A stretch of DNA of 64,000 bases from CANDOC01 sp965261725 (lineage in GTDB: Bacteria; Pseudomonadota; Gammaproteobacteria; Pseudomonadales; Endozoicomonadaceae), in assembly GCA_965261725.1 (NCBI GenBank), contig CBDHDU010000002.1, positions 186,001 through 250,000 on the forward strand. Direction: 5' to 3'. Below, in pieces: positions 18,095-31,748 of this stretch. Position 1 is the stretch's first letter. Each line of letters opens with the position of its first letter. The position numbers and the translations under genes are program-made. The notes beneath the pieces were generated by a model. The model did no database searches. It worked only from the letters and a program-made list of their open reading frames with translations, and had not been told where the DNA came from.

Positions 18095-19111
18095 ATGATA
18101 ATAAAAAATAAACCGTCACTGCTTCCCAGTGAGATCACATCTGAAACGACTTACCTGAATCGTCGCCAGTTTATCAAGCGTACAGGGCAGTACGCGCTGA
18201 TGGCCGCAGCGGGTAGTTTGCTGTCCGGCTGTTCGGATGCAGCTGATAACGCTTCTGATAACAAGATAATCCGTGCAACGCCTTCTGACTGGAAGCAGAA
18301 ATTAATAGATCAGCGTCAGGATGGTCCTTTTGCTACAGATGAAGACCTGACCCCCTGGAAAGATGTAACCAGTTACTGCAACTTCTATGAGTTTGGTACT
18401 GGCAAAAAAGATCCGGCCAAGTATGCAGGTAACATGATCACCGACCCCTGGTCTGTAACTGTTAAGGGGGAAGTTGAAAAACCGGGTACTTATACGCTTG
18501 AAGACATTCTCAAACCACATACGTTGGAAGACCGTATTTATCGCCTGAGGTGTGTTGAGGCGTGGTCAATGGTTATTCCATGGGTCGGGTTTCCATTAGC
18601 GGATTTATTGAAGCGCTTTAAGCCAACTTCACGTGCGAAATACGTTGAATTTGTGACGTTGCTTGACCCTGAGCAGATGCGGGGGCAGCGGTCAAAACTC
18701 GGTTCACTGCCATGGCCCTACAGAGAAGGGCTGAGAATTGATGAGGCGATGCACCCCTTAACGATTCTTGCTGTCGGATTGTATGGGAAAGAATTACCCA
18801 ACCAGAATGGTGCACCGATTCGTTTGATCGTTCCGTGGAAGTATGGTTTTAAAAGCATCAAGTCTATCGTCGGCATTCGTCTGCTAGAAGAACAACCCCA
18901 GACCACCTGGAACCGAATGGCTCCCCATGAATATGGGTTTTATGCCAACGTAAACCCCACGGTTGATCACCCCCGCTGGAGTCAGGCGAAAGAGCGGCGG
19001 CTGCCGGGTTCTCTATGGATGCCGGAGAAAATAGAAACCCGAATGTTCAATGGCTATGCCGAGGAAGTTGCACATCTATATAAGGGAATGAATCTGGCGA
19101 CATACTTTTAG
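18095..19111 (+). CDS. msrP: Periplasmic methionine sulfoxide reductase, molybdopterin subunit
   Basis: This 338-residue protein reduces methionine sulfoxide in periplasmic proteins. The N-terminus has a twin-arginine signal (NRRQFIK, about residues 24-30), as expected for a protein exported with its molybdopterin cofactor. The cofactor Cys lies in 'RLRCVEAWSMVIPWVG' (about residue 152). I use the ATG at 18095, preceded by AAGGGA. The next gene, msrQ, is the membrane haem partner that supplies electrons from the quinone pool. Confidence 0.93.
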   Translation: MIIKNKPSLLPSEITSETTYLNRRQFIKRTGQYALMAAAGSLLSGCSDAADNASDNKIIRATPSDWKQKLIDQRQDGPFATDEDLTPWKDVTSYCNFYEFGTGKKDPAKYAGNMITDPWSVTVKGEVEKPGTYTLEDILKPHTLEDRIYRLRCVEAWSMVIPWVGFPLADLLKRFKPTSRAKYVEFVTLLDPEQMRGQRSKLGSLPWPYREGLRIDEAMHPLTILAVGLYGKELPNQNGAPIRLIVPWKYGFKSIKSIVGIRLLEEQPQTTWNRMAPHEYGFYANVNPTVDHPRWSQAKERRLPGSLWMPEKIETRMFNGYAEEVAHLYKGMNLATYF

Positions 19112-19124
19112 TGGGGTGAAACTG

Positions 19125-19700
19125 ATGCATAAGAAAACAGTTCAGCTCATGTTAAAGGTGCTGCTATTTATTCTTTGTCTGGTTCCGTTTGCGTGGCTGG
19201 TGTTCATGATCGTTGAAGATCAGCTGGGAGCTGATCCGGGGAAAGACGTAGTGCTTTTTCTCGGCGAGTGGGCATTCCGCTTTCTGCTGATTACTTTGAC
19301 GATCACTCCACTGAGGCGGCTCACCGGTATTAACAAGCTGATACGTTATCGCCGTATGCTGGGTTTATTTGCTCTTTTTTATGCCTCACTGCACTTTACC
19401 GGTTATCTCTTTTTTCTGCTCGACTGGCAATGGGATGAACTGATTGATGACCTAACGGATCGACCCTATATCTCTGTTGGTTTCTTTTCACTATTCATTT
19501 TAATACTGCTGGGTGCTACCTCGACCCAAAAGATGATGCGGTGGCTAGGCAAACGCTGGCAGCAGTTACACCGGCTGGTTTATATCGCAGCATTATTAGC
19601 ATTGGTGCATTTGATCTGGCTGAGCAAAAGCGATTACACGTCAGCTGCTTATTATGGTGGAGCATTGGCCTTATTAATGATTGCCCGAATCAGGAAATAA
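19125..19700 (+). CDS. msrQ: Membrane haem b subunit of the MsrPQ system
   Basis: This integral membrane protein of about 191 residues has five or six helices and the ferric-reductase-like pattern typical of MsrQ: 'RRMLGLFALFYASLHFTGYLFF' with a haem-ligand His, and 'WQQLHRLVYIAALLALVHLIW' with further His residues. It passes electrons from quinols to MsrP. The ATG at 19125 has GGGGTG at good spacing; a GTG nine bases upstream is the alternative. It sits 13 bp after msrP, in one operon. Confidence 0.92.
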   Translation: MHKKTVQLMLKVLLFILCLVPFAWLVFMIVEDQLGADPGKDVVLFLGEWAFRFLLITLTITPLRRLTGINKLIRYRRMLGLFALFYASLHFTGYLFFLLDWQWDELIDDLTDRPYISVGFFSLFILILLGATSTQKMMRWLGKRWQQLHRLVYIAALLALVHLIWLSKSDYTSAAYYGGALALLMIARIRK

Positions 19701-19716
19701 ATCGGTTTATACTTGG

Positions 19717-19744
19717 TTGACAAAAGTCGTGTATCCCCTAAAAT
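19717..19744 (+). promoter_or_regulatory. rRNA operon promoter P1
   Basis: A perfect -35 TTGACA (19717-19722) and a -10 TAAAAT (19739-19744) are separated by 16 bp. The downstream discriminator GCGCCGC is GC-rich, which is the feature that makes rRNA promoters sensitive to ppGpp. Confidence 0.8.
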
Positions 19745-19832
19745 GCGCCGCTCTTTGTGAGGCCGCTTCGCAGCGACCCGGTGGTTAACCAGCAGGTTTA
19801 ACAACGTCGAATGACTACGTTAAATACCTCGG

Positions 19833-19860
19833 TTGACAGAGCACCGAAATGCTGTAGAAT
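19833..19860 (+). promoter_or_regulatory. rRNA operon promoter P2
   Basis: TTGACA (19833-19838) and TAGAAT (19855-19860) are 16 bp apart and followed by the discriminator GCGCCCTCC. This is the same architecture as P1, 116 bp downstream of it. Confidence 0.8.
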
Positions 19861-19988
19861 GCGCCCTCCATTGACCGGCCACGCTGGCTGATTCGAACCG
19901 AATCAACAGGTGCTGCGGTTAATGATTCAAGCGCTGCTTGATTCGTTGCTTCTAAATTCATTTTTGAAACAACGCTTCAAAACATCGC

Positions 19989-20016
19989 TTGACAATGATT
20001 CGGGTCGCGGTAAGAT
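19989..20016 (+). promoter_or_regulatory. rRNA operon promoter P3
   Basis: TTGACA (19989-19994) and TAAGAT (20011-20016) are 16 bp apart, with a GC-rich discriminator (AGCGGCCTCG). An A/T-rich stretch just upstream could serve as an UP element. Confidence 0.75.
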
Positions 20017-20075
20017 AGCGGCCTCGCTGAGCGGGCAGCTCTTCATAAGCAAGACGCTCTGAAGCATCAGCGAAA

Positions 20076-20087
20076 TGTTCTTTAACA
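20076..20087 (+). promoter_or_regulatory. boxA antitermination site in the rRNA leader
   Basis: TGTTCTTTAACA matches the boxA consensus TGCTCTTTAACA at 11 of 12 positions. In rRNA leaders it loads the Nus antitermination complex. A second copy (TGTTCTTTAAAA) is in the 16S-23S spacer at 21989-22000. Confidence 0.75.
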
Positions 20088-20094
20088 AAATATT

Positions 20095-20117
20095 CAAGTA
20101 ATTCGTGTGGGCACTTG
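20095..20117 (+). other. 16S precursor processing stem, 5' arm
   Basis: This 23-base stretch is complementary, with a single G-T pair, to 21894-21916 just after the 16S gene. The two would close a long stem enclosing 16S rRNA, the usual RNase III cutting site. Confidence 0.75.
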
Positions 20118-20329
20118 CTTGCGGTGAATAAACAAATGATTTTCATCGAAGCAAGTGTTGTTTGGAAGCTTTCTATTTATAGAGAGATTTCTGAATAATC
20201 ACTCGATCAATTCAATGACTCAATTTTCGGATTGACGTCACGGTTTGAACGATTAATTGCGTAGATGAGCCAAGTTTAGCCTTTTTACAAAAGGCACATC
20301 TTGATCTTCGGATCAGATGTAAAAGATTT

Positions 20330-21875
<1,546 letters not shown>

Positions 21876-22192
21876 ACTGATTTGTTCACGCGACAAGTGC
21901 TCACACGAATTACTTGAAAGCTTCTTTGAAAACTTCTTAATGAAGTGATCGAAGGGGCTCTCTGTTTTTGGCTTTTGCCATTAACAAGTGTTCTTTAAAA
22001 ATTTGGAATTCGAAATTACTGTTGCTGAGTATTCTAGTGTCAGGACTGACACGACAGCTGATCGCTAACATTGACGTTGTAAAGATCAGCCAAGCACATT
22101 TGGCGTAAATTATCGTTCAAACCGAACAGTGATGCTTTATACACATCATTGTTCTCGTTGCACCGTATCATCCAGATTATTTTGGGTTATAG
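21876..22192 (+). other. 16S-23S spacer without tRNA genes
   Basis: The 317-base spacer holds the 3' arm of the 16S processing stem (21894-21916), a boxA (21989-22000) and the 5' arm of the 23S processing stem (22005-22027, pairing with 25172-25195). No tRNA is seen: there is no GGTTCGA-type T-arm with a matching acceptor. Many gammaproteobacteria carry tRNA-Ile/Ala or tRNA-Glu here. Confidence 0.8.
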
Positions 22193-25103
<2,911 letters not shown>

Positions 25104-25228
25104 ATAACGCCAAAGTGATTTGGTGCGTGTAACGAGAGAACGAAAAACGTTACCCAAGTGTGCAAAGAGCACAGCAACAGTTAAATTCGAATTCCAGTCG
25201 AGATGAGCAATCATCCCGATACCGGTTT

Positions 25229-25347
25229 TGCCTGGCGACCATAGAGAGCTGGTCCCACCTGATTCCATTCCGAACTCAGTAGTGAAACGGCTCCTCGCCG
25301 ATGGTAGTGTGGGGTTTCCCCATGTGAGAGTAGGTCATCGCCAGGCA
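25229..25347 (+). rRNA. rrf: 5S ribosomal RNA
   Basis: About 119 bases run from TGCCTGGCGACC to CGCCAGGCA, so the ends form the helix I stem. The internal block GGTCCCACCTGATTCCATTCC is typical. It lies 125 bp after 23S with no tRNA between or after. Confidence 0.95.
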
Positions 25348-25379
25348 CTTAAATTTACCTTGGGTTCGCTCAAGGCTGT

Positions 25380-25415
25380 GAAAACCCCAGTAGGATTTAT
25401 CCTTCTGGGGTTTTT
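25380..25415 (+). terminator. rRNA operon terminator
   Basis: AAAACCCCAG and CTGGGGTTTTT form a strong stem around the partly paired TAGGATTTATCCTT, followed by T residues. It lies about 30 bp after 5S and before the convergent DUF2505 gene. Confidence 0.9.
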
Positions 25416-25432
25416 GCTATTCAGCAGTTTTA

Positions 25433-25921
25433 TCAAGCACTTTTTATATACTCATATTCGCCATCCATCTGTTGCACAATAAGCTTCCCAATAAAAGAGG
25501 CTATAGCATTACCAATAATTGGCAGGCTGCTTTTGGCTTCCAGTGCGACTTTATTAATACAACCGGACTTAGTTGCTGTCAGATGCATTTTCCCTTTTAT
25601 CCTGATAGGGATTCCATCAATGTCGATATGCATCTGACAAAGACGACTGCCGTCTTTGTCGAGCGACCAGCTTTCCTGTTGTCTGACTTTATTCCATTCA
25701 CCAAAGAACTTGCGTAGTGCTTTCGGCACTTCATCGCTGACGGGGATTTCTCTCCGGGCATCAATTTTCAGGATCTTTCCCGTATCAGATCTTTTTTTCA
25801 GCTGATAGTTTCGGGCGCCCAGAGATGTGTATTTGTTTACAACAGCTTCTTTATCTGCAAAAAAGCGAAATACATGATCTACATTAGTGTTGTAATGATG
25901 ATCGGCAATTACTTTTTTCAT
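25433..25921 (-). CDS. DUF2505 family protein
   Basis: This 162-residue protein begins with 'HYNTNVDHVFRFFADKEAVVNKYTSLGARN', the opening strand and helix of a START/SRPBCC-like fold as found in DUF2505. No signal peptide is present. Such folds bind hydrophobic ligands, which fits its position 28 bp downstream of a fatty acyl reductase gene on the same strand. A lipid-binding role is inferred from that context only. Confidence 0.75.
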   Translation of the reverse strand: MKKVIADHHYNTNVDHVFRFFADKEAVVNKYTSLGARNYQLKKRSDTGKILKIDARREIPVSDEVPKALRKFFGEWNKVRQQESWSLDKDGSRLCQMHIDIDGIPIRIKGKMHLTATKSGCINKVALEAKSSLPIIGNAIASFIGKLIVQQMDGEYEYIKSA

Positions 25922-25949
25922 TATTGAATACTTCTTTAATGTTTACTTC

Positions 25950-27938
25950 TTACAGGTAATTGCCTGGCATGAGTGCGGCAAGTGCAACCTGCTCTGCTGT
26001 AGGCTCTACCTTTTGCTCTTGTGGCAGCCCTTGTGCAGCAGCCGTATCAGGAAACATTTTGTAGGTTGTACTCATCAGTAGCTCATAGAGCTTGGGCATC
26101 AAAATGCTTGCAGCGCGCATGGTAGTGCCGATTCCGGTATTGACTTCTATGGGCTGTTCCAGCAATGCTTCTTCGATCATTGCAACCGCTTCTTCGGGGC
26201 TGAGTGTCGGTGCAGAGTTATAGAGTGGCGTTGCGCTGATCATGGGGGTACGAACGAGCGGCATATGGACATTGGTAAAATTAATATTGTGTTCCCGGTA
26301 TTCAGCACCGGCTGAGCGGGACCAGGCGTCCAGCGCAGATTTAGAGGCAACATAAGCGGAAAATTTGGGTGCCACACCTGCCAGTACCGCAATGGTAGAA
26401 ATATTCACGATATGCCCGCCTTTTTGTTTCACCAGCTCGGGTAGCAATCGCATGGTTAAACGTACTGGTGCAAAGTAATTGATTTGCATGGTGCGTTCAA
26501 AATCGTGGAAACGATCATAGGTAAGATTCAGCGAACGGCGGATTGAGCGCCCCGCGTTGTTAACGAGCACATCGACTTTTTGATGGTCGGTAATGATTGA
26601 GTCGATAACCTGGTCACAGGCTTCAAGATTATTCAGGTCGCAGGGATAACTGTGAGCCTCTCCTCCTGCAGCCAGAATTTGCCCTTCAACTTCGAGCAGG
26701 TTGTCCAGCCCTCTGGCGACCAGTATCACTTTGGCACCGGCTTCGCCCAGCCGAAGCGCAAGGCTTTTGCCGATGCCGGAACTGGCACCGGTTACAACAA
26801 TAACTTTACCCTGAACCCGTTCTTCCAATGTTGCGGAAGTTTGACGATCCGGGTCAAGGTTACGTTCCCAGTAATCCCAAATCGTACCGGCATAGTCCTT
26901 TAGTGGCGGTACCATAATATTGGTTCCGGCAAGAGCAGTCCGGGTGTTGGAGTTATCAAACTGGGTTTTGAGATTCAGCAACTTCAGAGCTGACTCCGGA
27001 ATATCAAGGCTGTCGAGAATCTGTTCAATTAAATGCTGAACAGCGGGTAGATTAAAGAGTGCTGCACGTACGGGGGTTGGAATAAAATTCAGTACTTCCT
27101 GGTTGATTCCAACTGAAAGTCTTGAACCATGGGCTGCCTGGGAAAAGATGTCCATTGTATCAATCAGTTTCAGTCCGGATTGATCCACAAGATGGAAGCA
27201 TTGCCCGACCGTTTGCTTATCCGCAATAATATGGTCAATGGCATCAGCAACATAATCCACTGGAACCATATTGAACTCGCCGCCCTTTATACCTAGTGCA
27301 GGAATCCAGCGGGGCAGAATATCACGCAACTTTTGCAGGGTTTTAAAGAGATAGTAGGGGCCATCAATTTTATCAATTTCGCCAGTCTTTGAATGGCCGA
27401 TAACCATAGCGGGTCTGAATATCCGGTATGGAATATCCTGTTCTCTTACCAGAGCCTCAGATTCATATTTGGTACGCAGGTAAGGATTGATATCCAGATC
27501 AACACCCTGCTCAAACATATGCTCATTAAAAATACCGGGGTACAAACCGGCAACAGCGATAGAGCTCAGGTGATTGAAGTACTTTGCGTTTATCTTTTCT
27601 GCCAGAGCCAATGCTTGACGTGTGCCTTCTACATTAGCTTGTGACTGCTGCTCAGCACTGGCAGCAATGTCGTAAATTGCTGCAGCATGAACAAATTCAT
27701 CAATATTGTTATGCAGAATATCCTGATCTGCTTCCGATAAACCCAGCTGAGGTTGCGTCAGGTCACCTTTTATGATGTTAAAACGCTCGATAGAAAGGTG
27801 CAGTTGTTCACAATGGCGGTGTAACTTTTCTTCTGACCCGGATCTTACCAGAACATAGATACTGCCCTTTCTTTTAGCCAGATTAGCCAGCAGATATTTG
27901 CCGATAAAGCCGGTACCACCGGTTACAAAGTAATTCAC
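25950..27938 (-). CDS. Bifunctional fatty acyl-CoA/ACP reductase (fatty alcohol-forming)
   Basis: This 662-residue fusion of two SDR domains closely resembles, from memory, the Marinobacter reductase Maqu_2507 (661 residues), which reduces acyl-CoA or acyl-ACP via the aldehyde to fatty alcohol. The N-terminal extended SDR has TGGTGFIG and 'YLRTKYESE' (Tyr-x3-Lys). The linker has 'IWDYWERNLDPD'. The C-terminal classical SDR has TGASSGIG, NNAG and 'SAYVASKSALDAWSRS', and the tail ends in 'ALMPGNYL'. I start at the GTG at 27938: AGGAGA lies nine bases before it, inside what would be codons 2-3 of the TTG frame at 27956. It points to wax-ester or fatty alcohol metabolism. Confidence 0.85.
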   Translation of the reverse strand: MNYFVTGGTGFIGKYLLANLAKRKGSIYVLVRSGSEEKLHRHCEQLHLSIERFNIIKGDLTQPQLGLSEADQDILHNNIDEFVHAAAIYDIAASAEQQSQANVEGTRQALALAEKINAKYFNHLSSIAVAGLYPGIFNEHMFEQGVDLDINPYLRTKYESEALVREQDIPYRIFRPAMVIGHSKTGEIDKIDGPYYLFKTLQKLRDILPRWIPALGIKGGEFNMVPVDYVADAIDHIIADKQTVGQCFHLVDQSGLKLIDTMDIFSQAAHGSRLSVGINQEVLNFIPTPVRAALFNLPAVQHLIEQILDSLDIPESALKLLNLKTQFDNSNTRTALAGTNIMVPPLKDYAGTIWDYWERNLDPDRQTSATLEERVQGKVIVVTGASSGIGKSLALRLGEAGAKVILVARGLDNLLEVEGQILAAGGEAHSYPCDLNNLEACDQVIDSIITDHQKVDVLVNNAGRSIRRSLNLTYDRFHDFERTMQINYFAPVRLTMRLLPELVKQKGGHIVNISTIAVLAGVAPKFSAYVASKSALDAWSRSAGAEYREHNINFTNVHMPLVRTPMISATPLYNSAPTLSPEEAVAMIEEALLEQPIEVNTGIGTTMRAASILMPKLYELLMSTTYKMFPDTAAAQGLPQEQKVEPTAEQVALAALMPGNYL

Positions 27939-28081
27939 AGGCTGAATTCTCCTCAAAAATGACCCATATGCCTGCGGCGAATTCTGTTAGCATGCAGGCA
28001 TTGAATCTATTACCTGAGAGATAAAGAGCGAAGGTTCTGGTGATATAAGTTTATAGTGCTCAACAACAATAACGAGGCAGT

Positions 28082-28933
28082 ATGTTGCAGGGTAACGGGC
28101 TGAGTATGCCAAAAGGGGCTTTCGGGCGGCTGTTGAGATTCTGGCGGCGGGTGCACGGATTAAGTCAGGAGTCGCTGGCGCTGGAAATCGGCGTTTCGCT
28201 TCGTCACATCAGTTTTCTGGAGAATGGGAAATCACTTCCCAGTCAGGAGATGGTTGTTAAGTCGGCGGCATTATTAAAACTTAATATCCGTGAAACCAAT
28301 AACCTGTTGGCCTCAGCCGGTTTTGCGCCCAGAAGCATTTCACTCAAGCCTGAGTCTGAAGAGCATCGCTGGCTGCAGACTTCATTGATTTATACCCTGC
28401 GGGGGCTTGACCCTTTCCCGTCGATGATTATTGATCAGAATGGCAATGCTCAAATGATCAACCGGGCATGGCTGGAAGTGATCTGCCAATACGCTCCGGC
28501 AACCGCAGCAACTGATTCTTTTAACCTGATTGATCTGATTTTTGCCAAAGAAGGCTTCCGACCTTATCTGGAAGACTGGGAAGAAGCTGTCTGTGCGCTG
28601 ATTATGACATTACAGCAAGATGTGCTGATGTATCAGGATCCGGCAGCTATAGGCTTGCTGCATCGTGTGCTGGCGGAACCGGAAGTGCCTGCTGACTGGC
28701 GTCAGCGGGGCTCCAATCAGATGAATATCACTGGTTTTATGACTCGAACCCATCTACCGGGGCAGGCATCGGAAAAACAGATGCATGTAGTGCATACCGT
28801 GGGTGCTACCAGCTTTGTCTCTGAACCTAAGTTAATGATTTATACCATTTATCCTGCCAATCCTGACCGGATTTCAGTATGGGAAGAGCAGGTTTCAAGC
28901 TGTGAGAAGACCCATCCATTGCTTTTTTATTGA
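28082..28933 (+). CDS. XRE-family transcriptional regulator with MmyB-like ligand domain
   Basis: This 283-residue protein has an N-terminal helix-turn-helix ('LSQESLALEIGVSLRHISFLENGKSLPS', about residues 26-53) and a C-terminal MmyB-like PAS/ligand-binding domain ('DPFPSMIIDQNGNAQMINRAW', about 118-138). MmyB regulators of this kind often act on fatty-acid or alcohol metabolism and can bind fatty acids. The gene is divergent from the acyl reductase with about 140 bp between, so it probably controls that gene. GAGGCAG precedes the ATG. Confidence 0.85.
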   Translation: MLQGNGLSMPKGAFGRLLRFWRRVHGLSQESLALEIGVSLRHISFLENGKSLPSQEMVVKSAALLKLNIRETNNLLASAGFAPRSISLKPESEEHRWLQTSLIYTLRGLDPFPSMIIDQNGNAQMINRAWLEVICQYAPATAATDSFNLIDLIFAKEGFRPYLEDWEEAVCALIMTLQQDVLMYQDPAAIGLLHRVLAEPEVPADWRQRGSNQMNITGFMTRTHLPGQASEKQMHVVHTVGATSFVSEPKLMIYTIYPANPDRISVWEEQVSSCEKTHPLLFY

Positions 28934-29094
28934 ACAACTGTCGAATAAATAGAATTAAAAATTGTATACAAGGTAGATTATAAAAATACTTGGATATAAA
29001 TTAGGCTATATACTTATAAGGAAAATACGCAATAGAGCACAAGGATATAGGCTGTGATACTGTGTTCTGATTTTGTATCCATGGTTTCCCAGTG

Positions 29095-30528
29095 ATGTTG
29101 CCATATAAAAAGAACTGGCTGTATCGGACGCGAAGCCGACATCAGTCAAGGATGACACAGAAAAAGTCGTTCTTCAGTTTTCGTAAAATGCTTGTCGTCG
29201 CCAGCGTGGCAACGATAGGCGTTGCTGCGTGGTATCCGTTCCAGTCAGAAGAAAACGATTCAACCCGTTATAGTGTTGTATTGTTGGAAGCGGAAACCGA
29301 TTTCTATGAATTTACCCCCGATGATCCGCTTATTGAACCGGAAGCCGATCCGCTTCAGGTTGAAATCGAAGAGCTGGCGCCGGAAGAGCCAGTCTGGCAT
29401 GAATATGTGATCGCTAATGGCGATAACCTCGGCAAGATATTTAAAAATGAAGGGCTGCCGATCAGTGCCATGTACAATATGCTGCAGGCAAAAGATGCCA
29501 ATAATTACCTGAAAAAATTGCGCCCGGGGCAACTGATCCGTTATCAGCTGGATGATGATAGTCAGCTACAGATAATGGAAATAGCTTTAAGCTCAATGGA
29601 GCGGCTGCATTTTGAGCGGGGAGACGATAGCAATTACAGCCTTGAAGTGATGGAAGAACCCATTGAATACCAGCCCATCAAGCTGGCAGGTGAAATCAAT
29701 GGCAGTTTCTATCTGAGTGCTGTGAAGGCAGGTTTAACCCCGGCCATGATTCAACAGTTCGCCAATATCTTTGAATGGCAGGTTGATTTCAGTCGTGATC
29801 TGCGCGCCGGTGACCGTTTTGAAATTCTGCAGGAACAGGCCAGTTTGAAAGATGGCTCTGTTCGTAACGGCAATATCCTCGTTGCCCGTTTGTATCGTGG
29901 CAAGCGCGAAATTACCGGTATTCGTTATGAAGATGGTCGCTACTATTCTCCTGAAGGCAAGGGAATGGGGCGTGCATTGCTTCGCTATCCTGTCGATAAG
30001 AAATTCCGTATCAGCTCCAGCTTTAACCGTAAACGCCGCCACCCGGTAACCGGTCGTGTGCGTCCTCACTATGGCACTGACTGGGCAACGCCTCCGGGTA
30101 CACGGGTGAGATCGCCTGGGGATGGTGTAGTGATTCGTGCGGTACGTAATCATCCGGCAGCCGGTAACTTTATTGAAGTGCGGCACGGGCGTCGTTACGT
30201 AACCCGCTACCTGCACCTGAGCCGCATCAGTGTAAAGAAAGGGCAACAGGTCAGTCAGGGGCAGGTTATTGGTCGTACCGGTAATACCGGGCTTTCAACC
30301 GGACCTCATCTGCATTATGAACTGCATGTCAGCGGACGTCCGGTTAATGTGATGAAGGTTAAGCTGCCTGCATCTGAAGGGGTGCCCAAAAGCAAGCTCG
30401 AGAGTTTCCGCAAGTCTTCCAGTACGTTGCTGGCTCAGCTGGATGGGAAGCAGGGTAATGTTGATGGAACGATCGTAGCGTCAACATCCTCACCAAAATC
30501 TGAAAAAGAATCAGGGAACGTTTTATAA
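29095..30528 (+). CDS. M23 family murein DD-endopeptidase, OapA/MepM-like
   Basis: This protein of about 477 residues is anchored by an N-terminal helix (about 31-47). It continues with an acidic linker, a LysM-like segment ('HEYVIANGDNLGKIFKNEGLP', about 103-123), a helical middle and a LytM/M23 catalytic domain. The Zn ligands are visible in 'RPHYGTDWATPPGT' and 'GPHLHYELHVSGRPVN' (HxH). In E. coli, MepM cuts 3-4 crosslinks to let peptidoglycan grow. The exact start (29095, or the ATG at 29152) is uncertain. Its tail is Ser/Lys-rich. Confidence 0.87.
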   Translation: MLPYKKNWLYRTRSRHQSRMTQKKSFFSFRKMLVVASVATIGVAAWYPFQSEENDSTRYSVVLLEAETDFYEFTPDDPLIEPEADPLQVEIEELAPEEPVWHEYVIANGDNLGKIFKNEGLPISAMYNMLQAKDANNYLKKLRPGQLIRYQLDDDSQLQIMEIALSSMERLHFERGDDSNYSLEVMEEPIEYQPIKLAGEINGSFYLSAVKAGLTPAMIQQFANIFEWQVDFSRDLRAGDRFEILQEQASLKDGSVRNGNILVARLYRGKREITGIRYEDGRYYSPEGKGMGRALLRYPVDKKFRISSSFNRKRRHPVTGRVRPHYGTDWATPPGTRVRSPGDGVVIRAVRNHPAAGNFIEVRHGRRYVTRYLHLSRISVKKGQQVSQGQVIGRTGNTGLSTGPHLHYELHVSGRPVNVMKVKLPASEGVPKSKLESFRKSSSTLLAQLDGKQGNVDGTIVASTSSPKSEKESGNVL

Positions 30529-30634
30529 CGCGTCTATAGCAACGCTCATTATTAATTAACAGGCTTTCTTTTAAACTACCCATTCCGATCTGTTTGAACT
30601 ATCGTGTGGGGTGAATAAAAGAGAAGTCATAATA

Positions 30635-31687
30635 ATGAGCGTTTGCAAACCCCACCTGACCCAAATGGGCGCCTATTCTCCCCCGCTTGAAGGCCGCAGT
30701 ACAGATCAGCACCTGCTGCTGGATTTCAATGAAAGAACCTTGCCTGTCAGCCAGAAGGTACGTGATGCCTTGCTGGCGTATATTCAGGCGGATCATATGC
30801 AAACGTACCCTGCTTACGGGGATCTGATTCATCGAATTGCTGATTATGCCGGTGTGCCTGCGGATCAGCTGATGATTACCAATGGCTCCGATCAGGGCAT
30901 TGATCTGATTATCAGGGCTACTTGTAATGAAGGTGATGAAGTAATTATTCCATCACCCAGCTTTGCCATGTATCACCAGATTGCCATGGTTGAGAATACC
31001 CGGATTATTGAACCGGTTTATTCTAAGGAAACCGGCTACCCGGTTGATGAAGTGCTGGCTGCGGTTTCTCCAAAGACAAAGTTGATTGCGGTATCAAATC
31101 CCAATAATCCTACAGGTACATTGATTGCTGAACAGGATATTGTGCGCATTGCCCGTGCAGCACCGCAGGCGGCGATACTGGTAGATGAATGTTACTTTGA
31201 ATACACACAGGTGACAGTCAAAGAGCATCTGCTCGAACTGCCTAATCTGTTTATTACCCGCACCTTCTCCAAAACTTGGGGCTTACCTTCAATTCGCCTT
31301 GGTTACGTGATGAGTGCGGCAGAAAATATTAATGCCTTGCTGAATATTCGGGGGCCTTACGATGTAAATCAGTTCGCTGCTGTTGCTGTCCAGGCAGCTC
31401 TGGAAGACCCTGAGTATATGCAGCAGTTTGTAGCGGAGGTGCTTGGTCAGTCCCGACCGTTGCTGGAAGCGTTTCTGCAGAAGAAGAACATATCGTTCTG
31501 GCCTGCCAGTGCCAACTTTGTGTTTGCCTTTCCGGAGAATGCGGTAGAAGTTAATCAACATTTGCAGCATGAAGGGATTCTGGTACGCCCTAAGAAAGAC
31601 CATAAAGGCCAGCTTGGTCTTCGCATTACTGTGGGTACGCTTGAGCAGACCAAACGCTTGATTGAAGTGCTGGAAAAAGTGCTCTGA
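30635..31687 (+). CDS. HisC-like class I/II PLP aminotransferase
   Basis: This 350-residue fold-type I aminotransferase has the PLP Lys in 'FSKTWGLPSIRLGY' (Lys about residue 214), together with 'YPAYGDL', 'TNGSDQGIDLI', 'SNPNNPTGT' and 'VDECYFEY'. This is the pattern of histidinol-phosphate aminotransferases. No other his gene is near, so the substrate could also be an aromatic or other amino acid. I start at the ATG at 30635, preceded by AGAGAAG, rather than the GTG at 30611. Confidence 0.8.
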   Translation: MSVCKPHLTQMGAYSPPLEGRSTDQHLLLDFNERTLPVSQKVRDALLAYIQADHMQTYPAYGDLIHRIADYAGVPADQLMITNGSDQGIDLIIRATCNEGDEVIIPSPSFAMYHQIAMVENTRIIEPVYSKETGYPVDEVLAAVSPKTKLIAVSNPNNPTGTLIAEQDIVRIARAAPQAAILVDECYFEYTQVTVKEHLLELPNLFITRTFSKTWGLPSIRLGYVMSAAENINALLNIRGPYDVNQFAAVAVQAALEDPEYMQQFVAEVLGQSRPLLEAFLQKKNISFWPASANFVFAFPENAVEVNQHLQHEGILVRPKKDHKGQLGLRITVGTLEQTKRLIEVLEKVL

Positions 31688-31748
31688 CTTGCTGAATAGA
31701 TGAAACAGGGCAACACTGGAAGAAGTTACAAAATAATAAACATGAGCG

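Noticed and set aside
21876..22192. tRNA gene in the 16S-23S spacer
   Set aside because: No T-arm GGTTCGA with a matching acceptor stem was found; the inverted parts are boxA and processing stems.
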